This document shows, piece after piece, positions 1-9,592 of a stretch of DNA of 64,000 nt (position 1 is its first letter; each line of letters begins with the position of its first letter). The notes under the pieces were generated by a model. That model was given only the letters and a program-made list of their open reading frames with translations, was not told where the DNA came from and did not search any database. Origin of the DNA: Peterkaempfera podocarpi (lineage in GTDB: Bacteria; Actinomycetota; Actinomycetes; Streptomycetales; Streptomycetaceae); contig NZ_CP162102.1 of the NCBI RefSeq assembly GCF_042466665.1, positions 372,001 to 436,000 on the forward strand, read 5' to 3'. The position numbers and the translations under genes are program-made.

Positions 1-2
1 TG

Positions 3-911
3 ATGGTCACCACTCCTCCCGACGGCCGTTCCGGCATCGACGCCGCCCTGGTGCAGCGTCTGATCGCCACCCAGTTCCCGCAGTGGGGCGATCTGCCCGT
101 GACACCCGTGGCGGTCGACGGCTGGGACAACAGGACGTATCGCCTCGGCGACCGCATGACCGTCCGTCTGCCCACGGCACCGGGCTATGTCCCCGCGGTC
201 GACAAGGAGAACCACTGGCTGCCCAGACTCGCGCCCCAACTGCCGGTCGCCGTTCCGCCGGTCCTCGCCAAGGGCGTTCCCGGTGAGGGATATCCCCACC
301 CGTGGTCGGTGCGCGGCTGGCTACCGGGCGAGACCGCCGATCGCGGCCGGATCGACGACATGCCGCGGTTCGCCGTCCAGGTGGCCGAGTTCATCGTGGC
401 GCTCCAGCGCTGCGACACCACCGGCGGCCCGGCGGCCGGGCAGCACAGCTGGTACCGGGGCGCCCCGCCTGCGCACTACGACGACGAGACCCGCCGCTGC
501 ACGGCCGCGCTGCGGGGCCGGGTCGACACCGGCCGGGCCACCGCCGTCTGGGACGCGGCCCTCGCAACGGAGTGGTGTGACGCGCCCGTGTGGTTCCATG
601 GCGACATCGCCTCCGGCAACCTGCTGGTCCTGGACGGCGGGCTGACCGCCGTCATCGACTTCGGTACATCGGGTGTCGGCGACCCGGCCTGCGATCTGGT
701 CATCGCCTGGCAGCTGTTCTCCGGGGAGAGCCGGGAGGCCTTCCGGAAGGCGGTCGGCCAGGACGACGGCACCTGGGCGCGGGCCCGGGGGTGGGCGTTG
801 TGGAAGTCCCTGCTGGTGCTGAGCGAGTGCATCGACACCGATCCGCAGCGTGCCGCCGTCAACCGGCATGTGATCGCCGAGGTTCTGGCCGACCACGACC
901 GCCACGGCTGA
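3..911 (+). CDS. Aminoglycoside phosphotransferase (APH) family kinase
   Basis: This is a cytosolic small-molecule kinase of the APH/choline-kinase fold, 302 residues, which is full length for the family. The catalytic loop reads HGDIASGN (His199, Asp201, Asn206) and the metal-binding motif IDFG has Asp219. The N-lobe carries the VRLP nucleotide-binding strand and a KENHWLP stretch typical of this APH subgroup. The substrate cannot be inferred; many such chromosomal proteins do not confer drug resistance. The start lies three bases from the window edge, so a longer N-terminus upstream cannot be excluded, although the family normally begins about here. Confidence 0.88.
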   Translation: MVTTPPDGRSGIDAALVQRLIATQFPQWGDLPVTPVAVDGWDNRTYRLGDRMTVRLPTAPGYVPAVDKENHWLPRLAPQLPVAVPPVLAKGVPGEGYPHPWSVRGWLPGETADRGRIDDMPRFAVQVAEFIVALQRCDTTGGPAAGQHSWYRGAPPAHYDDETRRCTAALRGRVDTGRATAVWDAALATEWCDAPVWFHGDIASGNLLVLDGGLTAVIDFGTSGVGDPACDLVIAWQLFSGESREAFRKAVGQDDGTWARARGWALWKSLLVLSECIDTDPQRAAVNRHVIAEVLADHDRHG

Positions 912-998
912 GCTGCGCCGCAGGTCCGTGGCGCCCCTCGCGATGCAGGGGCCGTGGGGTGAGGCCGTGTGGTGAGGCCGTGCGCCGGGGCCGTGCGC

Positions 999-1988
999 TC
1001 ACACGAGGATGACCGGATTGCTGAGGGCCGCCGCATGCCCGTCGGTCCGCCGCACCTCGACACGCACAAACGCCGACTCCTGCGCGCCGGTGTGCCACTC
1101 CACCGTGCCCGCGCCCGACTCCGGCAGCGTCACCCGGTGCACCTTCCCGCGGTCGGTGTGGAAGCCGACCGTTCCGGACGGCACACCGCGCACCTCCACC
1201 CGCACGACGACCGGCTCTCCACCGGTGTCCAGACGCTCGCCGATTCCCGCGACGCCGCCGCCGGCGGACACCTCCAGCGACAGCTCGACGGCGGCCGACT
1301 CGGCGATCCAGCTCCGACCCGCACGGATCCCGGCGAGGATCGCGGGTGTGCTCAACTCGTCGGCCAGCACCACGGTGTGGGGCACACCGATCTGGTCCTC
1401 CAGATGGGTGTCGCTGCTGCCCGTCGCCGGGCGCCATGGGCCGCCCTCGACGTCCGCGGCCAGACCGCGGCCCCATTCGGCGAGCGCCGCCTCGTTGTCG
1501 GCGTTCCAGGGCCGGTCCGAGGCCCACAGTCCGTTCCACACCTCGACCGCGTCAAAGCCCTGGTACGAATACATGAAGTCGCCCGAGGGGTAGGGCGCAT
1601 GGGGATGCGCGGCCACACAGATACCCCCGGCCCGGTGCACCTGGTCCAGCTGCCCGGCGACCAGTCGGTCCCGCACCCGGTACCGCCAGTCGACCAGTTG
1701 CCCCGGGCGGATGCCGAGGGCGAGCCAGTGCCCGGTCGGGGTGGTGACCTCCTCGCCCAGGATCACCAGCAGGTCGTCATCGGCGTAGGCCCCCCAGGCG
1801 CCGTGGGCATCGGCGGTGTTGTGGTCCGTGGTCGCGATGAAGTCCAGTCCCGCCGAACGGGCGCCGGCCTCCAACTGCTCGGGCGTGAGCTCCCCGTCGG
1901 AGTGGACGGAATGCACATGGCAGTCGCCCCGGTACCAGGCGCGCCCACGACCTGCCGCCCGCACGGGCGGGTACTCGAACTCCGGCAT
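999..1988 (-). CDS. CehA/McbA-type PHP-domain metallohydrolase
   Basis: A predicted metal-dependent phosphoesterase-like hydrolase of the PHP superfamily, about 329 residues. The N-terminus carries the metal-binding motif CHVHSVHSDG, followed by the FIATTDHNT motif, and later the AAHPHAPYP and SSDTH motifs expected for the remaining metal ligands. The C-terminal third looks like a beta-sandwich. I chose the ATG at 1988 because GGAGGGG sits eight bases upstream; an in-frame ATG at 2057 would add 23 atypical residues. CehA and McbA hydrolyse carbaryl esters, but the physiological substrate here is unknown. The gene converges on the upstream APH gene. Confidence 0.85.
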   Translation of the reverse strand: MPEFEYPPVRAAGRGRAWYRGDCHVHSVHSDGELTPEQLEAGARSAGLDFIATTDHNTADAHGAWGAYADDDLLVILGEEVTTPTGHWLALGIRPGQLVDWRYRVRDRLVAGQLDQVHRAGGICVAAHPHAPYPSGDFMYSYQGFDAVEVWNGLWASDRPWNADNEAALAEWGRGLAADVEGGPWRPATGSSDTHLEDQIGVPHTVVLADELSTPAILAGIRAGRSWIAESAAVELSLEVSAGGGVAGIGERLDTGGEPVVVRVEVRGVPSGTVGFHTDRGKVHRVTLPESGAGTVEWHTGAQESAFVRVEVRRTDGHAAALSNPVILV

Positions 1989-2283
1989 CCGCTTCCCCTC
2001 CGTCGCCTCGCCAGCCGTCCGGGTAACGCACAGGTCCCACGCGGCGTGCCCGTGCAACGACCCCGAATGTGATGATCCGTCACGTCAGGCTCGACGAAGG
2101 AGAAGGGTGGACCGACCGGGCCGCCGGGCCGCTGCGGTCGTCGCGGAGCGGCCACGACACCGCGCGCGGTCACCCGGCAGACGTACCGATGCGGGTTGCG
2201 CCACGACCCCGGCCGTCACACCCAGTTGATCTCGAAGGCTGAATGTCGTTGAGCTTGCGACGCCAACCCGCAAGACTGCCTCC

Positions 2284-2712
2284 ATGAGTTCCCGACACTT
2301 CGTCTTCCTCGATCCCGACGGCTCCAGCGGCGGCGGCTGGCTGTATGCGGTGGTCGAGGCGGAGACGGGGGTCCTCTACCAGCAGCAGTACGGCGGCACC
2401 GCCTGCCGGCAGGGGCAGGTGGAGGGCTTCCTCGTACCACTGGTGGCCCCCGACGGGCTGGACGCGCTGCGCACGCTGTTCGAAAAGGACTTCCGCGGCG
2501 CCGGCACCCACGATCACATGTGGGCGGATGACGAGCAGAACAGGCTCCGCGAGATCGTCGGAACCGTCCGCTACTGGGCGTGCGACGGGAAGGCCGAGAA
2601 GCCGCACCACCTGCGGTTGGACGAGACCCGGATGCGTGAGACCGACGAGGCATGGGTGCCGGTGATCACTCCGGACGGTCCCGGAGTGCTGACCTGGTAC
2701 AACTCGGACTGA
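2284..2712 (+). CDS. DUF6210-like conserved hypothetical protein
   Basis: A 142-residue soluble protein without signal peptide or membrane segment. It resembles a streptomycete family I know as DUF6210 from the pattern FLDPDG at the start, then VYQQQYGGTAC-like text and a WADDE motif near the middle. No enzymatic motif is visible. The function is unknown. It is monocistronic between the PHP hydrolase and the DUF4037 gene. The family assignment is from memory of sequence pattern and is moderate; the reading frame itself is well supported by codon bias. Confidence 0.8.
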   Translation: MSSRHFVFLDPDGSSGGGWLYAVVEAETGVLYQQQYGGTACRQGQVEGFLVPLVAPDGLDALRTLFEKDFRGAGTHDHMWADDEQNRLREIVGTVRYWACDGKAEKPHHLRLDETRMRETDEAWVPVITPDGPGVLTWYNSD

Positions 2713-3007
2713 GCTCCCGGGCCTCCCGTCCTCCCCGACCCGGAGGCCCGGTGCCGCGACGACAACCGCCCGGGCCGCACAGCGGCCCGTCGGCCGGTCG
2801 CACCTGCCGGCCGTTTCCTGCGGTCCCACCAGGGGCACCCATCACCATCGCTCCCCGGCAGGCATCGGCTCTGTCCGCGACCACGCAGCGTCCGCCGTCT
2901 CTCCCCGACCACCACAGGACCGATCACGGGGCACGGCCCGGGCCTGCCCCTTGGCGCGAGCCGATAACCGATGGCTCGGGCGGAAGTGCGTCCGGCACAG
3001 TTGGGCC
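2713..3007. other. Intergenic region, no gene seen
   Basis: About 295 bases between convergent-in-order plus-strand genes. I see no convincing reading frame, RNA gene or strong hairpin; it presumably holds the promoter of the DUF4037 gene. Confidence 0.5.
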
Positions 3008-4111
3008 ATGACGATCTCCGGCGGCGGGTTCATGCCCGGCCTCGAGCTGTCCAGGATCCTGTACGAGGAGGCGGTTCGGCCGATCCTCCAGGAAGCCCGT
3101 CCGGGCCTGCGGTACGCCGCTGCCCGGGTCGGCAGCGGCTCCGAGGTCCTGGGTTTCGACACAGCGCGCTCGGCCGACCATGATTGGGGCCCCCGGCTGC
3201 AGGTCTTCCTGACAGCCGGGGACCACGCCCGGCACAGCGCGGACCTCCGCCGGCTCCTGGCGGAGCGTCTGCCCAAGGACGTACGGGGCTGGCCCACCCA
3301 TTTCCAGCAGAGCAGCGACCCGCTGGACCCCGTCGGACACATGCAGCCGACCGACGGCCCGGTCAACCACCGCGTGGACATCCTCGACATGGACGGATGG
3401 CCGGCCGGGCAGGTCGGACTGCACTCGGCCGACGAGGTGCCGGGCAGCCGCGCCTGGCTGGCGATGCCCCAGCAACGGCTCGCCGAGGCCACCGGCGGCG
3501 AGGTCTTCCACGACGGGCTCGGCACCCTCACCGCCGTCCGGCGGAGGCTGGCGTGGTACCCGGAGCAGGTCTGGCGGTATCTGCTGGCATGCCAGTGGCA
3601 GCGTATCTCGCAGGAGGAGGCGTTCGTGGGCCGCTGCGCGGAGGTCGGCGACGACATCGGCTCAGCCGTGGTGGCCGCCCGGCTGGTGCGCGACCTGATG
3701 CGCCTGTGCCTGCTGCTGGAGCGCCGCTACGCGCCCTACAGCAAGTGGCTGGGCAGCGCGTTCAGCAGCCTGCCTGCGGCCGAGCGGCTCACCCCCGCGT
3801 TGCGCGGAGCACTGGCGGCGACCAACTACCCGACCCGGGAGGAACACCTCTGCACTGCCTATGAGGCCGTCGCCTCCCTGCAGAACGCATCCGGGCTCAC
3901 CGCCCCGGTCGACCCGAAGCGCCGCCCCTACCATTCGCGCCCCTTCATGGTCCTGCACGCCGAACGCTTCGCGCAGGCACTCGCGAGGACGGTGACCGAC
4001 CCCGACCTCGCCGGGCTGCCCCTGGTGGGCAGCGTGGACCAGTGGGCAGACAGCACCGATCTGCTGGGGCAGCCCCGAGCCGTCCAGGCGGCGACCTACG
4101 CCATCGAATGA
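3008..4111 (+). CDS. DUF4037 domain protein (nucleotidyltransferase-like fold)
   Basis: A 367-residue cytosolic protein. The pattern LGFDTARSADHDWGPR near residue 60 is the hallmark of DUF4037 proteins, in which an N-terminal nucleotidyltransferase-like core (DHDWGPR) is followed by a helical C-terminal half. The biochemical role is not established. An ATG at 3032 would shorten the protein by eight residues; neither start has a strong ribosome site. No operon partner: the next gene is convergent. Confidence 0.82.
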   Translation: MTISGGGFMPGLELSRILYEEAVRPILQEARPGLRYAAARVGSGSEVLGFDTARSADHDWGPRLQVFLTAGDHARHSADLRRLLAERLPKDVRGWPTHFQQSSDPLDPVGHMQPTDGPVNHRVDILDMDGWPAGQVGLHSADEVPGSRAWLAMPQQRLAEATGGEVFHDGLGTLTAVRRRLAWYPEQVWRYLLACQWQRISQEEAFVGRCAEVGDDIGSAVVAARLVRDLMRLCLLLERRYAPYSKWLGSAFSSLPAAERLTPALRGALAATNYPTREEHLCTAYEAVASLQNASGLTAPVDPKRRPYHSRPFMVLHAERFAQALARTVTDPDLAGLPLVGSVDQWADSTDLLGQPRAVQAATYAIE

Positions 4112-4186
4112 TCCGCCCGCAGGCCCCGGCCGTCCAACGGCCTGCGACGAGGCGTCCGGGGCCCTCCGCAGGGCCCGGGACGGCCG

Positions 4187-5155
4187 TCAAGGTCGGCTGC
4201 GCCGGGGCCCTCGGACATCGGTGAGACCGGGGATCAGCGCGGCCACCCGTTCCAGTTGCTCGCGCTGGCCCCGGAGGTCGAGAGCGCCGAGGCGGACGAC
4301 GAGGTGGCGCGCCCCGGCATCGATGTAACGGGCAAGGCCCTCGGTGACCTCCTCCGGCGTCCCGGTGACCACCGCCTGGATCTTCTCCAGCTCCGCCAGC
4401 GGCATGCCGTAGTTGGCCAGGGCCCAGTCGCCGAGCGAGCGCCGCCCGGCCTCCGCACTGCGGTCCACGCGCACCGACACGAACAGCGCCGGGGTGACGG
4501 CCCCGTCCGGACGTCCGGCCTCGGCCGCAGCCTTCCGCACCGCCGTCAGACCCGAGGCGTAGTCGACGGGTTGGGGTGGATAGGGCAGCCAGCCGTCGTA
4601 GAGACGCCCGGTGCGGGCCAGGGCCGCGGGCGTCGCCCCGCCCAGCCAGATGGGCGGGCCACCCTGCCGGAAGGGCAGCGTGGCGGGCGGAAGGTCGTCG
4701 AAGGCCAGCAGTTCGCCATGGAAGGAGGAGGCCCCGCTCCACAGTGCCCGCCACAGCTGGACGGTCTCGTCGAGGCGGGTGAAACGGCGCTCCCACGGCA
4801 CCTCGGAGACCGTGTAGAAGGGCTTTCCGAACCGTCCGGGAAAGCCCGCGCCGACCGCGACCACCAGTCGGCCCCCCGACAGCAGGTCGATCGAGGCCAG
4901 GGACTGGGCGGCCTGCACCGGGCGGCGCAGGAAGGGCAGCAGCGCGCCCGTACCCAGGGTCACCCGCTCGGTCGTCGGGGCCAGCGCGGCGAGCATCGTC
5001 AACGCCTCGATGCGCGGGCTGATCAGGGAGTCGTTCACAAAGAGCGAGGAGAAGCCGAGCTGTTCGGCCCTGGCGGCGAAAGCGGGCAGCTCCCGTGGCC
5101 CGTCACCCGCGCCCCACTGGGCCTTGCCGGTAGGAAGAAGCACTCCGATGTCCAT
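4187..5155 (-). CDS. LLM-class (luciferase-like) flavin-dependent oxidoreductase
   Basis: A 322-residue TIM-barrel monooxygenase of the bacterial-luciferase/F420-dependent class. Visible signatures are DIGVLLPTG at the start, the SLFVNDSLISPR strand, the GTGALLPFLRRPVQ segment and the GGRLVVAVGAGF loop that binds the flavin phosphate. FMN or F420 use cannot be separated by eye. ATG 5155 was chosen over 5191 because the family begins with this first strand and GGGAAG lies about nine bases upstream. It is divergent from an XRE regulator 86 bp away, which is its likely controller (inference). Confidence 0.88.
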   Translation of the reverse strand: MDIGVLLPTGKAQWGAGDGPRELPAFAARAEQLGFSSLFVNDSLISPRIEALTMLAALAPTTERVTLGTGALLPFLRRPVQAAQSLASIDLLSGGRLVVAVGAGFPGRFGKPFYTVSEVPWERRFTRLDETVQLWRALWSGASSFHGELLAFDDLPPATLPFRQGGPPIWLGGATPAALARTGRLYDGWLPYPPQPVDYASGLTAVRKAAAEAGRPDGAVTPALFVSVRVDRSAEAGRRSLGDWALANYGMPLAELEKIQAVVTGTPEEVTEGLARYIDAGARHLVVRLGALDLRGQREQLERVAALIPGLTDVRGPRRSRP

Positions 5156-5241
5156 GGCGGTGATGCTTCCCGCAGCCTGGGATACGGACAATTCCCCGGA
5201 GGGAATGGCCCGGGCCCACCGGACCCGGCTACAACGTAGCC

Positions 5242-5997
5242 GTGGACTTTCCTCAGGCGCTGCGCGAGCGCCGCACCGGACGCCGTCTCAGCCAACTCGA
5301 CCTCGCGCTGCGCGCCGGGACCACCCAGCGCCACCTCAGCTTCATGGAGTCGGGACGCTCCTCCCCCGGCCGGAGCATGGTGGTACGCCTGGCCGAGTCC
5401 CTGGAACTGCCGCTGCGGGAGCGCAATGAACTGCTGCTGGCGGCCGGTTACGCACCCGTGTACACGGAAAGCTCCCTGGACGACCCCGCTCTGGCGCCGG
5501 TACGCACCGCGATCGACCACATCCTCACCGGCCACCTTCCCTACCCGGCCCTCGTGGTGGACCGGAACGGGGACGTGGTCGCCTGCAACCGGGCCTTCGG
5601 CCTGATCACCGAGGGCGCAGCCGAGGACCTGGTCGGCCCGGGCACCAACGCCTACCGTCTCGCACTCCACCCCGACGGAATCGCACCCCGGATCCTCAAC
5701 TTCGGCCCCTGGGCCTGGCACATCCTGGAGCGCATCGGCCACCTCGCCGGGCTGCGCGCCGAACTCTCGCCGTATGTCCCCACCCCGGAGCCGTCCGCCG
5801 GCCACCTCGGCTTCGCCGTGCCACTGCGGCTACGAAGCTCCCTCGGGGAGCTGCATCTGATGACGACCGTGACCACCTTCGCGACCGCTGTGGACGTCAC
5901 GCTCGCGGAGCTGAAGCTTGAGGCGTTCCTGCCGGTGGACGAGGCAACCGCGGCGGCACTGCGCGAGTACTGCGCCGAGGGGCTGGCGAGCCGGTAG
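5242..5997 (+). CDS. XRE-family regulator with MmyB-like ligand-binding domain
   Basis: A 251-residue transcription factor. Residues about 5-60 form a Cro/CI helix-turn-helix (LSQLDLALRAGTTQRHLSFME), and residues about 95-245 match the MmyB-like PAS-type ligand-binding domain (PALVVDRNGDVVACNRAF). The start is GTG. Such proteins are commonly divergent from an oxidoreductase gene they regulate, as here with the luciferase-like enzyme; the 86-bp gap would contain both promoters. The ligand is unknown; in MmyB-type proteins it is suggested to be a fatty acid. Confidence 0.88.
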   Translation: MDFPQALRERRTGRRLSQLDLALRAGTTQRHLSFMESGRSSPGRSMVVRLAESLELPLRERNELLLAAGYAPVYTESSLDDPALAPVRTAIDHILTGHLPYPALVVDRNGDVVACNRAFGLITEGAAEDLVGPGTNAYRLALHPDGIAPRILNFGPWAWHILERIGHLAGLRAELSPYVPTPEPSAGHLGFAVPLRLRSSLGELHLMTTVTTFATAVDVTLAELKLEAFLPVDEATAAALREYCAEGLASR

Positions 5998-6483
5998 CCG
6001 CCGCTGCCCGCAGTCAGGATCCGGAGTCCGTCGGCCGGGCTGCTCGGCTCTGCCATCGCGCACCCCCGGGCCACTCCGGCCGCTCTCCGGACTGCTGTCC
6101 GCCCCCCGGGCAGACCGAGACCGAAGTCATCGGTGAGCCAGCACATCTGACGGCCCGTAGTCCCGATGCCCCGGACGAACGAGGCCCGCAGGGTGCGCAG
6201 GGTCCGGGCTGGAGATCGGTGGACCGGAGCGGAAACGCGTATCCCGCCGCACAGGCCGGGCTGCCGGCCATGCCGGCGCAGTGGCAGGCGCCGGGACGGG
6301 GTAGGCGCCCACGCAGAAGGCAGGCGGGTCCGGCCGACGGCGCCCGGACGGCGGCCCCGTCACCTGGGTCGAGGGAGCCGGGCGCAGGTGACCTCTGACC
6401 ACTCTCTACCCTGGTCAGGGCATTGACAGGCGCGGCCAGGGCGGGCCGGTTTCATACGCCGCGATCACGAAGGGGGCAGGACG
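5998..6483. other. Intergenic region before gpsA
   Basis: Nearly 490 bases with no convincing coding frame on either strand. The ribosome site for gpsA (GAAGGGGG) is at its right end. Nothing else recognised. Confidence 0.5.
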
Positions 6484-7488
6484 GTGACAGGCCGTGTTGC
6501 TGTGTTCAGTACTGGGTCCTGGGGAACGGCCTTTGCGATGATCCTCGCCGACGCGGGGCGCGAGGTCTCACTGTGGGGACGTCGCTCCGAGCTGGTCGAC
6601 GCCATCAACTCGACGGGCACCAACCCGCACTACTTCCCCGGCGTTGAACTGCCGCCCGGGATCAAGGCGACCACGGATGCGGCAGAGGCCCTGCGGGGTG
6701 CCGAGTTCATGGTTCTGGCGACGCCCTCGCAGGCGCTGCGGGCCAACCTCGGCGCCTGGGCGCCCCTGATCGACCCGGGGACGGTGCTCGTCAGCCTGAT
6801 GAAGGGCGTCGAGCTGGGCACCGCCAAGCTGATGAGCCAGGTCATCGCCGAGGTCACCGGGGCAGGTCCCGAACGTATCGCCGTCGTGTCCGGTCCCAAC
6901 CTGGCCCCGGAGATCGTCCGTCGCCAGCCCGCGGCCAGTGTCGTGGCCTGCAAGGAGGAGTCCGTCGCAAGGAGCTTGCAGGACGCCTGCCGAACTCCCT
7001 ACTTCCGGCCCTACACCAGTGGCGATGTGATCGGCTGTGAGCTCGGAGGCGCGGTGAAGAACGTCATCGGACTGGCCGTGGGCATCGCCGACGGCATGGG
7101 CCTGGGCGACAACACCAAGGCCTCTCTGATCACCAGGGGGCTTGCCGAGACCACCCGCCTCGGCAGTGCGATGGGCGCGGACCCGCTCACCTTCGCGGGC
7201 CTGGCCGGGATGGGCGACCTGTTCGCCACCGGCTCCTCACCGCTGTCACGCACCTACCGGTTCGGCAGCAGCCTGGGCCGAGGGCTGAGCCTGCAAGCGG
7301 CGGTAGCTGCGGCGCAGCAGACCACCGAGGGGGTCACCTCGTGCCAGTCGGTGCTCGACCTCGCACGCCGGCACTCGGTCGACATGCCGATCACTGAGAC
7401 GGTCGTGGAGATCGTCCACCGCGGGAAGGCCCCGCACGAGGCCGTGAAGGAACTGATGTCACGTTCGGCGAAGTCCGAACGGCCCTGA
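6484..7488 (+). CDS. gpsA: NAD(P)H-dependent glycerol-3-phosphate dehydrogenase
   Basis: Reduces dihydroxyacetone phosphate to sn-glycerol 3-phosphate for phospholipid synthesis in the cytosol. It has the full length of 334 residues. The Rossmann loop reads STGSWG instead of the usual GxGxWG, so the first glycine is serine. The catalytic-domain pattern GGAVKNVIGLAVGI with its lysine and the later GLAGMGDLFATGSS segment are intact. The GTG start has a good ribosome site ten bases upstream. It stands alone, not in the usual ribosomal-biogenesis neighbourhood of the main streptomycete gpsA, so it may be a second copy (inference). Confidence 0.93.
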   Translation: MTGRVAVFSTGSWGTAFAMILADAGREVSLWGRRSELVDAINSTGTNPHYFPGVELPPGIKATTDAAEALRGAEFMVLATPSQALRANLGAWAPLIDPGTVLVSLMKGVELGTAKLMSQVIAEVTGAGPERIAVVSGPNLAPEIVRRQPAASVVACKEESVARSLQDACRTPYFRPYTSGDVIGCELGGAVKNVIGLAVGIADGMGLGDNTKASLITRGLAETTRLGSAMGADPLTFAGLAGMGDLFATGSSPLSRTYRFGSSLGRGLSLQAAVAAAQQTTEGVTSCQSVLDLARRHSVDMPITETVVEIVHRGKAPHEAVKELMSRSAKSERP

Positions 7489-7768
7489 TCCCCGGTGGCC
7501 GGACCGGGCACCCGATCACGACGACGCAGTCGGCCCACCGGCCCGTCCGGACCAACCGGCTCGGGTCCGCCCCGAGCAGGCCTCCGGCACTGCGCGCTTC
7601 CAACGCGCCACCGGGATCCCCGCCGCACCCGGGACAGCCCCACCGACGCCGCCGTCAACCCCGCCGCCCGGTCGGCCGCACCTCAACGCAGTTCCACCGC
7701 CGACGGCCTGCCTCCGCAGAAGCGACAACCACTGGTGCCGGTGGGCTGGTTCGGACAAGCTGCGGCCC

Positions 7769-8248
7769 ATGGACTGGATACCCCTGCTCTCCACATTGAC
7801 CGGTGCTGTCATCGGCATCACCGCCACCCTGGTCGCCGATCGCAACCGATGGCGGCGGGAGGAGGCAAGGCACGCGCTGGAGGTGCGGCGCGAGGTGTAC
7901 ACGCAGTACGTCTCCGCACTCAAGGCCGCGGGTGAGGAGATGCGGGCCGTCGCGCTGGGCGATCACATGTCCCGGTCGGCGCGCGATGCGGCCGTGCGGG
8001 AGGCCGTCCGTGGCAGCGGCCTCTACACGGCGAGTGAACGCCTCTGGCTGGTGGGCCCGCCGCAGGTCGTGGCGGCGGGGAACGAGGCGTTCCGCTGTCT
8101 GCGCGCGATCCGTGACTCCTACGCCCGCGGGGTGGCCGTCGGCTCCGCCGAGGAAGCACCCCTGATCGCACAGCGGCGCAAGGCCATGGCCGAGATGCGC
8201 CGCCATATGCGTCAGGACCTGGGCATCGGCCCCCTCGGGATCGAGTGA
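7769..8248 (+). CDS. Hypothetical membrane-anchored protein
   Basis: A 159-residue protein with one N-terminal hydrophobic segment (residues about 5-22) followed by a long charged, mainly helical cytosolic part (RREEARHALEVRREVYTQYV onward). This single-TM plus coiled-helix layout is common for uncharacterised streptomycete proteins. No catalytic motif is visible. The reading frame has strong actinobacterial codon bias. Function unknown; it sits alone downstream of gpsA after a 280-base gap. Confidence 0.72.
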   Translation: MDWIPLLSTLTGAVIGITATLVADRNRWRREEARHALEVRREVYTQYVSALKAAGEEMRAVALGDHMSRSARDAAVREAVRGSGLYTASERLWLVGPPQVVAAGNEAFRCLRAIRDSYARGVAVGSAEEAPLIAQRRKAMAEMRRHMRQDLGIGPLGIE

Positions 8249-8604
8249 CGGTGACCGCTTCGCGGCGAACGGACCGGTCGGGAACTGCTCCGACGCCGTG
8301 ATCGCCCGAGTGACAGCGAGGGCGACCCACCCACCGACTGGCGGCTACGGGACAGCACCCGGGGCATGGGGACTCATCGAGCGGGACACCCCAATGCCCC
8401 GCGCTCCGGGGCGCGGTCGAGCCCAAGACCGCAGGTGCTGCTGCACCGGTCTGGGCCACTGCCTGCGTCCCAGGCCGCTGTGTGCAGGCTCAGTCCGGCC
8501 GGCGCCGGGCCGACCGAAGTACGACCGGTCCGGCCCCGGCACCCCCGACGCGCCCGCGCCCGGTGCGGCGGGCCCGATCCGGCGGGCGCGCAGAATGTCC
8601 CCGG
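8249..8604. other. Intergenic region, no gene seen
   Basis: About 355 bases between converging genes. Several short open frames exist but none has start-site or composition support. Confidence 0.45.
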
Positions 8605-9525
8605 TCAGGCAGGGGCGCCGACGCTGCTGCGGGCCGAGTCCAGAGCCGCCTGCATCCGGCGCACCTGGCCTTCGGTGAACATGAACATCGCCGCGTCGTC
8701 GCTGTAGTCCATGTAGTTCATGAACATGTCGCCGTTGGGCTCGTTGCCGCAGCTGATGTGCGGGAACTCCGGCTTTCCCTGGTTGGGACCGCCCTGGTTG
8801 GGGGTGTCGTCGACGAAGTCGCTGCCGTTGCACGCGTTGTCGTCGTCGCCCCAGATGTGCCGCAGGTTCAGCCAGTGGCCGATCTCGTGGGTCGCGGTCC
8901 TCCCGAGGTCGAACGGGGCCGCCGCAGCGCCTCCCGTACCGAAGCCCGTGTAGGTGATGACCACCCCGTCGGTCCCGGACGGGCCGCCCGGGAACTGGGC
9001 GTAGCCCAGCAGACCGCCGCCGAGCCGGCAGACCCACAGGTTGAGGTAGGCGTCGCTGGGCCACCCGTCGGCGCCTCCGGTGGACGAGGACTTCACCTTG
9101 TCGTCATCCGTGAAGGACTGCGCAGTGGTCTCGGTGCGGGTGATCCCGTCGGTCGGGCTGCCCGAAGGGTCCTTGTCGGCGAGTGCGAACCGCAGCCGGG
9201 CGTCGGCCACCAGGTCCTTGAAGACGGGCGGGGTCTGGGCCGAGTCGGGGTTGTCCCTCCGGTAGTCCCGGTTCAGTACGTCGATCTGCGACCGGACCTG
9301 CTCGTCGCTGATGTTCTGGGCGGGGGATGCGGGATTGTGGACCACATGCACCACCACCGGGATGAGCGTGATGCCTTCACGGACAGCTCGCCGTTCGGTC
9401 TCGGCAAGGAAGGCGTGGTTCTCGATCCGGGCGCGGGCGTCGGCGTACCCGGGAACGGTGTTCAGCAGGTCGCGGTGGACCTTCATCGTGCCGCAGGTGC
9501 GGCGGGTGGGAAGTTGCTCCGCCAT
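8605..9525 (-). CDS. M43-type (pappalysin-like) zinc metalloprotease
   Basis: A 306-residue metzincin protease. The zinc motif is HEIGHWLNLRH and a Met-turn follows at MNYMDYSDD; this combination marks peptidase family M43 (cytophagalysin/pappalysin-A-like). I see no clear signal peptide after ATG 9525, which is unusual because most M43 enzymes are secreted; the upstream in-frame start at 9594 does not add one either. ATG 9525 was chosen for its AAGGAA ribosome site. The ORF start is only 67 bases from the divergent gene at 9593. Confidence 0.88.
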   Translation of the reverse strand: MAEQLPTRRTCGTMKVHRDLLNTVPGYADARARIENHAFLAETERRAVREGITLIPVVVHVVHNPASPAQNISDEQVRSQIDVLNRDYRRDNPDSAQTPPVFKDLVADARLRFALADKDPSGSPTDGITRTETTAQSFTDDDKVKSSSTGGADGWPSDAYLNLWVCRLGGGLLGYAQFPGGPSGTDGVVITYTGFGTGGAAAAPFDLGRTATHEIGHWLNLRHIWGDDDNACNGSDFVDDTPNQGGPNQGKPEFPHISCGNEPNGDMFMNYMDYSDDAAMFMFTEGQVRRMQAALDSARSSVGAPA

Positions 9526-9592
9526 GACGGTTCCTTGCTGATGGGATTGAATCGGACTGATCCAGGATCCGAGACCAGCGGAGGACGTCGAC

